Source: Alkalibacter saccharofermentans DSM 14828 (lineage in GTDB: Bacteria > Bacillota > Clostridia > Eubacteriales > Alkalibacteraceae). From it: a stretch of 64,000 nucleotides of DNA. The stretch covers positions 124,001 through 188,000 of the forward strand of contig NZ_FQTU01000002.1 of the NCBI RefSeq assembly GCF_900128885.1. The letters run 5' to 3'. The notes under the pieces were generated by a model that saw nothing but the letters and a program-made list of their open reading frames with translations, ran no database searches and had not been told where the DNA came from. Shown piece by piece: positions 58,919 through 64,000 of the stretch (position 1 is its first letter; each line of letters begins with the position of its first letter). The translations under genes and the position numbers were made by a program.

Positions 58919-60054
58919 TGGATTTTTCTACAAAACTTATCAGAAACGGGTTTGAAACTGATAAATATACCGGAGCACTTAGCATACCTATATATCAGGC
59001 ATCAACGTACAGTCAAAAAAGTGCGGATTGCGACGGCGAATATGAGTACTCGAGATCCCAAAATCCTACGAGAGAAGCTTTGGAAAAGACTATTGCCTTG
59101 CTTGAAAACGGCACTAACGGATATGCATTTTCTAGCGGCATGGCTGCAACATCCTCAGTTTTGTCGATTTTTTCCCAAGGAGATCATCTTCTCGTATGCA
59201 AGGATGTATACGGAGGAACCTATAGAGTGGCAAGCGGGCTGTTTCCCAATTTTGGAATCGAGACTACATTTGTGGACATGACGGATATTGAAGAAATAAA
59301 AAGAAATATAAAGACAAATACAAAGGGCATATATTTAGAAACTCCGTCAAATCCATTGATGAAGGTAACGGATATAAAAAAGGTTGCGTCCATTGCCAAG
59401 AGCAAAGGAATTATAACTATGCTGGATAATACCTTTATGTCACCTTATCTGCAAAGACCTCTAGACCTGGGGGTGGATATAGTCATTCACAGCGCAACAA
59501 AATTTATTGGGGGCCATAGCGATGTTCTCGGAGGCTTGGCAGTGGTCAAGGACAAGGCTCTGGCTAAGAGGATACATTTTGTCCAAATGAGCTTTGGAGC
59601 GGTTCTTGGTCCACAGGACTGTTGGCTGCTGTTAAGAGGTCTTAAGACACTGAAGGTAAGGATGGACTACCAGCAGGAAAGTGCTAAAAAAATCGCCTTA
59701 TGGCTAAAAAATCAAGAAGCTGTGGAAAAGGTATACTATCCGGGACTGGAAGATCATCAGGACAAGGAAATCCATGACGGGCAATCTTTTGGACCTGGGG
59801 CGGTTTTGTCTTTTGAAACCAAAACGGATAAAGCTGCAAAAGATTTTTTAAACAAAGTTGAAAGCATACTTGCAGTAAGCCTAGGAGGAGTGGAGACCAT
59901 AGTGTCCTACCCCACGAAAATGAGTCATGGCTCGATGCCAAAGGAAGTGAAAAGTGATCTTGGTATATCGGATAAGCTAATCAGGATTTCCGTGGGTCTG
60001 GAAGATACAGGAGATTTGATTGCAGACTTTGAACAGGCGCTTAATTCTGACTAA
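58918..60054 (+). CDS. Trans-sulfuration PLP enzyme (cystathionine gamma-lyase or gamma-synthase type)
   Basis: A 378-residue enzyme of the Cys/Met metabolism PLP family. The PLP lysine lies in HSATKFIGGHSDVLGG, and family motifs YEYSRSQNPTR, SGMAATSSV, ETPSNPL and SYPTKMSHG are present. Members act as cystathionine gamma-synthase, gamma-lyase or beta-lyase; motifs seen by eye do not separate these. In Bacillus a similar gene (mccB) is under CymR and works with a CysK-like partner. Here the regulator precedes and cysK follows, which favours the lyase assignment. The ATG at 58918 overlaps the ridA stop. Confidence 0.88.
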   Translation: MDFSTKLIRNGFETDKYTGALSIPIYQASTYSQKSADCDGEYEYSRSQNPTREALEKTIALLENGTNGYAFSSGMAATSSVLSIFSQGDHLLVCKDVYGGTYRVASGLFPNFGIETTFVDMTDIEEIKRNIKTNTKGIYLETPSNPLMKVTDIKKVASIAKSKGIITMLDNTFMSPYLQRPLDLGVDIVIHSATKFIGGHSDVLGGLAVVKDKALAKRIHFVQMSFGAVLGPQDCWLLLRGLKTLKVRMDYQQESAKKIALWLKNQEAVEKVYYPGLEDHQDKEIHDGQSFGPGAVLSFETKTDKAAKDFLNKVESILAVSLGGVETIVSYPTKMSHGSMPKEVKSDLGISDKLIRISVGLEDTGDLIADFEQALNSD

Positions 60055-60081
60055 ACATATAATTAATATATAAAATAGCTC

Positions 60082-60110
60082 TTGACATCAAGAAAAAGGG
60101 TAAGTATAAT
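60082..60110 (+). promoter_or_regulatory. Consensus promoter of cysK
   Basis: TTGACA (60082-60087), 17-bp spacer, TATAAT (60105-60110). The leader to cysK is about 45 bases and holds the 19-bp element shared with the Rrf2 gene. Confidence 0.92.
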
Positions 60111-60132
60111 AAAGCATATAAAGTTGATAAGA

Positions 60133-60151
60133 ATAATAATATATAAAACAA
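60133..60151. repeat. 19-bp element shared with the Rrf2 gene leader
   Basis: Exact copy of 58021-58039, placed after the cysK start point and before its ribosome site. Candidate operator of the Rrf2 protein, though its AT-rich sequence lowers confidence. Confidence 0.5.
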
Positions 60152-60163
60152 GGAGGAAAAATA

Positions 60164-61096
60164 ATGGCTAATATTGCAAAAAGCTTGGTTGACTTGATCG
60201 GAAATACGCCGTTGCTGCAACTTAATAATTACAAGGAGGAAAGTGGGGCACAGGGAGATATCCTGGCTAAGCTTGAGTACTTTAACCCTGCGGGAAGCGT
60301 TAAGGACCGTATCGGATATGCAATGATAAAGGACGCAGAAGATAAAGGGCTTTTAAACAAGGACTCTGTAATAATAGAGCCCACAAGTGGAAATACTGGA
60401 ATAGCCTTGGCTTTTGTGGCTGCAGCAAAGAAGTATAGGCTTATACTGACTATGCCGGAGACGATGAGCGTCGAAAGAAGAAACCTTTTAAAGCAACTTG
60501 GTGCCGAGCTTGTGCTTACCCCGGGAAGTGAAGGCATGAAGGGTGCCATCAACAAAGCGGAGGAGTTGGCTAAAGAAAACTCAAATGCCATTGTACTTCA
60601 GCAGTTTAAGAACCCTGCAAATCCTAAAATTCACAGAGAAACTACAGCGGAAGAGATTTGGAGAGACACGGATGGAAAAGTTGATATTTTTGTTGCTGGA
60701 ATCGGGACAGGCGGAACCATAACAGGAGCAGGGGAGGCCTTAAAGCAGAAGAATCCTGATCTGAAAGTAATTGCCGTGGAGCCCTTTGACTCCGCCATAC
60801 TATCAGGGGAAAAGCCAGGACCACATAAAATCCAGGGAATCGGCGCAGGATTCGTGCCGGATGTTTTAAACACAGGTGTCATAGACGAAATTGTTAAAGT
60901 TAAAAACGAGGATGCCTTTGCCACTGCAAAGAAAATAGCTTCAAGCGAAGGTCTGTTGGTAGGGATTTCCTCAGGAGCAGCGCTTCATGCAGCTACTGAA
61001 ATCGCCAAAAGAGAAGAAAACAAGGGAAAGACAATCGTCGTGGTTCTTCCCGACACCGGAGAAAGATACCTTTCAACTCCACTGTTTCAAGAATAA
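60164..61096 (+). CDS. cysK: Cysteine synthase (O-acetylserine sulfhydrylase)
   Basis: A 310-residue PLP enzyme that makes cysteine from O-acetylserine and sulfide. The PLP lysine is in PAGSVKDRIG, the substrate loop is PTSGNTGIAL, and the cofactor phosphate loop is GIGTGGTITGAG. The C-terminal end PDTGERYLST is typical of CysK. A cystathionine beta-synthase-like role (as for mccA) is possible given the neighbouring trans-sulfuration gene, but sequence features fit CysK well. It has its own perfect promoter and a terminator. Confidence 0.94.
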   Translation: MANIAKSLVDLIGNTPLLQLNNYKEESGAQGDILAKLEYFNPAGSVKDRIGYAMIKDAEDKGLLNKDSVIIEPTSGNTGIALAFVAAAKKYRLILTMPETMSVERRNLLKQLGAELVLTPGSEGMKGAINKAEELAKENSNAIVLQQFKNPANPKIHRETTAEEIWRDTDGKVDIFVAGIGTGGTITGAGEALKQKNPDLKVIAVEPFDSAILSGEKPGPHKIQGIGAGFVPDVLNTGVIDEIVKVKNEDAFATAKKIASSEGLLVGISSGAALHAATEIAKREENKGKTIVVVLPDTGERYLSTPLFQE

Positions 61097-61107
61097 ACAA
61101 AATAATC

Positions 61108-61149
61108 AAAGCCTTGAGCCAATAATAATAATTAGCTCAAGGCTTTTTA
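61108..61149 (+). terminator. Terminator of cysK
   Basis: A 12-bp perfect stem, AAAGCCTTGAGC (61108-61119) with GCTCAAGGCTTT (61135-61146), then T residues. Confidence 0.9.
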
Positions 61150-61202
61150 CGTGCAAGTAAATAAGGTATAATATACATAATAAAGTGAATAGGGAGGAAG
61201 AA

Positions 61203-61688
61203 ATGCTAAGGCCGGCAGAGAAAAAAGACATTGAAGAAATAACCTTGATATACAATTATTACATCGAAAATTCAACAGCCCTGTATCATTACACCTCCAA
61301 GAGCTCTGAGGAAATGGAGAAGTGGCATAGCGAAAAGGAAAAGGCGGGGTTACCCATAATAGCAGCAGAAATAGATGGAGTAGTCGCTGGTTTCGCAACT
61401 TACGGACCATACAGGCCGTTTGAAGGGTTTAAAAAAACTATTGAGCATTCTGTTTACTTAAGAAAAGACTACCAAGGGAAAGGTCTGGGAAGAAAACTCT
61501 TGAAGGCAATACTTCAGAAGGCCAAAGAAAAAGAATATCATGCGGCATTGGCGTATATTGATTCAGAAAATACGACCAGTATAAGATTGCACGAGAAAGA
61601 AGGCTTTTTTAGGTGTGGAGCAATAAAGGAGGCAGGGTATAAATTCGATAGGTATCTTGATCTTGTAATACTGGAAAAGCTGTTTTGA
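61203..61688 (+). CDS. GNAT family N-acetyltransferase, phosphinothricin acetyltransferase-like
   Basis: A 161-residue GNAT acetyltransferase. It starts with LRPAEKKDIEEITLIYNYYI and has the NSTALYHY segment. The acetyl-CoA-binding motif is RKDYQGKGLGRKLL, and a late ALAYIDSENTTSIRLHEKEG resembles the phosphinothricin or methionine sulfoximine acetyltransferase group. The natural substrate is uncertain; such enzymes often acetylate amino acid analogues. The ATG at 61203 follows GGGAGGA. A TATAAT at 61167-61172 is a likely -10, with a weak -35. Confidence 0.85.
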   Translation: MLRPAEKKDIEEITLIYNYYIENSTALYHYTSKSSEEMEKWHSEKEKAGLPIIAAEIDGVVAGFATYGPYRPFEGFKKTIEHSVYLRKDYQGKGLGRKLLKAILQKAKEKEYHAALAYIDSENTTSIRLHEKEGFFRCGAIKEAGYKFDRYLDLVILEKLF

Positions 61689-62039
61689 GCAATAGGGGAG
61701 TTTGCCGGGGATGCATTGCTAAATATTTCACTCAGGACAAACAAATCATGCCAAGAAGCGCGTTATATTAATAACAAAAAAACAACTAGGCCACACATAT
61801 ATATACAAGTATATCATTGAGTGTCATTGTAGGTCTTAAATTGTTGGCGATGTTATGTCAAGGCATTAACAAATTGTCGGGGCCCTTTGTTACCAAAGGC
61901 TTGCAGATTCGTCTCAAAGATAACTAAATTGACTTTTGTTGATCATCGGATAAAATCTCAGTGAGATTCTCCTACGCCGATGAGAACGATTACACGAAGT
62001 GGTGGAGGGTATCACAACATAAAGGAGTTGAAGCTTGGC
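61689..62039 (+). promoter_or_regulatory. Structured leader ahead of formate dehydrogenase
   Basis: No gene is seen in these 351 bp. Two structures stand out. CCTTTG-ttac-CAAAGG lies at 61884-61899. A larger one has outer arms TCATCGG (61943-61949) and CCGATGA (61977-61983) enclosing the palindrome ATCTCAGTGAGAT (61955-61967), followed by a purine-rich GTGGTGGAGGG near 61999-62009. This could be a cis-regulatory RNA or regulator site for molybdenum- or formate-linked control. It does not clearly match a riboswitch class I know. No convincing promoter was found. Confidence 0.45.
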
Positions 62040-64000
62040 ATGATCAGACTGAATATAGACAATCACTGGCTGGAAGTTGAAAAAGGAACGACAGTGTTGG
62101 AAGCGACGAAGAGTTTGGGAATAAAGATACCCACTCTATGCCACCATCCCCACCTTGATTCAAGCATTGGGGGAGCTTGCAGGATGTGCTTGGTGGAAGT
62201 TGAAGGGATGCGAGCCCTAGCACCTTCCTGCGCGCTTCCGGCCACTGAAGGAATGGTCGTAAAGACTAGGAGCAAGAGGGTTATTCAAGGAAGGAAGATG
62301 GTTCTTGATCTAATTCTTTCAAACCACCCACTGGATTGCATGACTTGTGTAGCTGCAGGCAACTGCAAGCTGCAGGATTATTGTTTTGAGTATGGTGTAA
62401 AGGATTCCAGGCTCAGAAGTGGTGATGAAAAAGATTATCCACTAGATCATTCCAACAAGTTTTATTTTTTTGACAGAAATAAATGCATAATTTGCGGAAA
62501 GTGCACCAGGATATGCACGGAGCTTCAACAAACCCACGCCATCACGATGAGTGGAAGAGGCTTTGACACCCACGTGTCACCCCCCTTTGAAGATCCTATA
62601 TCCCAGTCCACATGCGTTTCCTGCGGAAATTGCGTATCCGCTTGCCCGGTAGGTGCTTTAGTGCCGAGAAGGACTGAGAGGTTTAGGTACTGGGAGACAA
62701 GAAAAATCAAGACTACCTGCCCATATTGCGGAGTTGGATGTCAGATGGAGCTTTTGATAAAAGACAACAAGGTCGTAGAAGTAGCCCCGTCAGACGGTGC
62801 AGCGAATAACGGGATGCTGTGTGTCAAAGGAAAATTCGGATATAAATTCATAGATCATCCCGATAGGCTTAGAACGCCTTTGGTAAAAAAAGAAGGCAGA
62901 TTTGTTCAAGCCACCTGGGATGAAGCATATCGGTTAATTACAGATAAAATCACTGCTGCAAAGGATGAGTTTGGAGCAGATTCAATTGCAGGTTTTTCAT
63001 CTGCACGATGCACCAATGAAGAAAACTACCTTTTTCAAAAACTGTTTAGAGCTGTTATCGGCACTAACAATATAGATCACTGTGCCAGGCTGTGCCATGC
63101 TTCAACTGTTGCGGGCCTTGCCGCTACCCTCGGAAGCGGAGCTATGACCAACAGCAATTTAGAAGCCCTAGGGTCGGATCTGATATTCGTGACAGGATCT
63201 AATACTACCGAGACTCATCCGGTCATCGGCTCCCATATAAAACAGGCGAAGGCTAACGGAGCAAGCCTAATAGTAGCTGAACCTAGGGAAATCGAGCTCG
63301 CAAAAGTAGCGGATGTTTTCCTTCAAATAAAGCCGGGGACAAACGTTGCTCTTTTTAACGGTCTCATGCATGTAATAATAAAAGAAGGTCTTGAAGATAA
63401 GGATTACATAAGAGACAGAACTGAGAATTTTGAAGAGCTTAAAGAAGTAATGGAGAACTACTCTCCGGAAGTAGTAGCCCAAATATGCGAAGTAAATAAA
63501 GATGATTTGATTAAGGCAGCTAGGATGTATGGGAAGGCAGACAAAGGGGCAATATACTATTCCATGGGAGTGACCCAGCATTCTACGGGAACCCAAGGGG
63601 TAATGGCTGTTTCCAATCTGGCGCTTTTATGCGGCAATATCGGCAAGGAATCCGCGGGAGTGAATTCTTTAAGGGGACAAAACAACGTTCAGGGAGCATG
63701 TGATATGGGCGCATTGCCTGGATATTACCCGGGATATCAAAAGGTATTTGATTCTAAGGCTAAGAAGAAGTTCGAAAAGGCTTGGGGAAGAACCCTTTCG
63801 GACAAAGCTGGACTGACTATCACGGAGGTTGTAAACGGGCTTGATGAAAAGACCATAAAAATATTGTACGTCATGGGAGAAAATCCGGTGGTCTCTGACC
63901 CGGATACAGGGCATGTTAAAAGGGCGTTGGATAAAGCGGATTTCATCGTAGTGCAGGATATTTTCCTGACCGAGACGGCTGAATATGCTGACGTGGTCCT
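62040..64000 (+). CDS. fdhA: Formate dehydrogenase alpha subunit, cysteine form, cut by the window end
   Basis: The first 653 codons of a NuoG/FdhA-type molybdopterin enzyme; the gene runs past the window. Parts in order: an N-terminal [2Fe-2S] domain (cysteines in TLCHHP and GGACRMCLVE), a His/Cys [4Fe-4S] site (DCMTCVAAGNCKLQDYC), two ferredoxin-type clusters (CIICGKCTRIC and CVSCGNCVSACP), a further [4Fe-4S] site (TCPYCGVGCQ), then the bis-MGD catalytic domain. The position that holds selenocysteine in many formate dehydrogenases is Cys352 (TGC at 63093-63095) in CARLCHASTVAG. It oxidises formate or reduces CO2, probably with NAD(P)-linked or ferredoxin partner subunits beyond the window. 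The start ATG lies 12 bases after AAGGAG, somewhat far. Confidence 0.9.
   Translation, partial: MIRLNIDNHWLEVEKGTTVLEATKSLGIKIPTLCHHPHLDSSIGGACRMCLVEVEGMRALAPSCALPATEGMVVKTRSKRVIQGRKMVLDLILSNHPLDCMTCVAAGNCKLQDYCFEYGVKDSRLRSGDEKDYPLDHSNKFYFFDRNKCIICGKCTRICTELQQTHAITMSGRGFDTHVSPPFEDPISQSTCVSCGNCVSACPVGALVPRRTERFRYWETRKIKTTCPYCGVGCQMELLIKDNKVVEVAPSDGAANNGMLCVKGKFGYKFIDHPDRLRTPLVKKEGRFVQATWDEAYRLITDKITAAKDEFGADSIAGFSSARCTNEENYLFQKLFRAVIGTNNIDHCARLCHASTVAGLAATLGSGAMTNSNLEALGSDLIFVTGSNTTETHPVIGSHIKQAKANGASLIVAEPREIELAKVADVFLQIKPGTNVALFNGLMHVIIKEGLEDKDYIRDRTENFEELKEVMENYSPEVVAQICEVNKDDLIKAARMYGKADKGAIYYSMGVTQHSTGTQGVMAVSNLALLCGNIGKESAGVNSLRGQNNVQGACDMGALPGYYPGYQKVFDSKAKKKFEKAWGRTLSDKAGLTITEVVNGLDEKTIKILYVMGENPVVSDPDTGHVKRALDKADFIVVQDIFLTETAEYADVV

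Noticed and set aside
60061..60163. SAM or cysteine-specific riboswitch or T-box before cysK
   Set aside because: The leader is only about 45 bases after the promoter and holds no terminator or conserved riboswitch core.
61850..61870. Possible sigma-54 (-24/-12) promoter for formate dehydrogenase
   Set aside because: TTGGCG is followed at the right distance by TGTCA rather than TTGCA, so the essential GC is not matched.
61943..62009. Molybdenum cofactor riboswitch before formate dehydrogenase
   Set aside because: The stem arrangement and conserved sequence could not be matched to that class by eye; reported only as an unassigned structured leader.
1..64000. CRISPR arrays, tRNA or rRNA genes, intact insertion sequences, prophage
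   Set aside because: No regularly spaced repeats, RNA gene landmarks, transposase or phage structural genes were seen in reading the window.

Overview
The window looks like a chromosomal segment of an anaerobic Firmicute of the class Clostridia. The evidence is moderate to low GC content by eye, strong AGGAGG-type ribosome binding sites, several TTG starts, near-consensus sigma-A promoters, a leucine-type T-box, Gram-positive primosome genes (DnaB/DnaD-type protein and DnaI), a WalJ-HtrA pair, Veg, a split transketolase and a molybdopterin formate dehydrogenase. I cannot name the genus. No rRNA, tRNA, CRISPR array, prophage or intact insertion sequence was seen.

Layout. 0-5 kb: YitT-type membrane protein, two-gene transketolase, pyrG, then a dense cluster of DnaA boxes. 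5-9 kb: rho, whose RNA-binding domain is duplicated, then an aromatic-rich leader peptide and terminator ahead of aroF-tyrA. 9-14 kb: a YgjP-type metallopeptidase, a three-gene ABC importer of unknown substrate, tatD, and a YabE-like 3D-domain protein. 14-16 kb (minus strand): dnaI and a DnaB/DnaD-like gene. 16-22 kb: murA, walJ, htrA, a tetR gene with a candidate operator, a small membrane protein and yhaM.

22-31 kb is a branched-chain amino acid operon (ilvC-ilvD-ilvB-leuA-cimA-leuB) behind a T-box. It points to isoleucine synthesis by the citramalate route, but ilvN, leuC and leuD are not here. 31-34 kb: veg behind two tandem strong promoters, then arginine deiminase and ornithine carbamoyltransferase. 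34-39 kb (minus strand): a parvulin isomerase, two CoA-disulfide-reductase paralogues (one fused to rhodanese, TusA and DsrE-like domains) and an ArsR regulator with a palindrome over its own promoter. 39-41.5 kb: a radical SAM protein and a fused Memo-AMMECR1 protein. 41.5-42.7 kb is a small accessory patch: an OB-fold protein, a decayed VanZ-like fragment between 27-bp direct repeats, and a lipoprotein.

42.8-53.7 kb: deoC, then a complete pyrimidine operon (pyrB-pyrI-pyrC-pyrF-pyrK-pyrD-pyrE-carA-carB) behind a transcription attenuator. With pyrG upstream, the window encodes the route from glutamine and bicarbonate to CTP except for the UMP and UDP kinases. 53.8-58 kb: a RuBisCO-like protein, a zinc alcohol dehydrogenase and two Cof-type HAD phosphatases, which form the best candidate for an undescribed pathway. 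58-61 kb: a sulfur amino acid cluster (Rrf2 regulator, RidA, a Cys/Met-metabolism PLP enzyme, cysK). 61-64 kb: an acetyltransferase, a structured leader, and a formate dehydrogenase alpha subunit cut by the window edge.

Three biosynthetic operons (aromatic, branched-chain, pyrimidine) each carry a different leader attenuation device.
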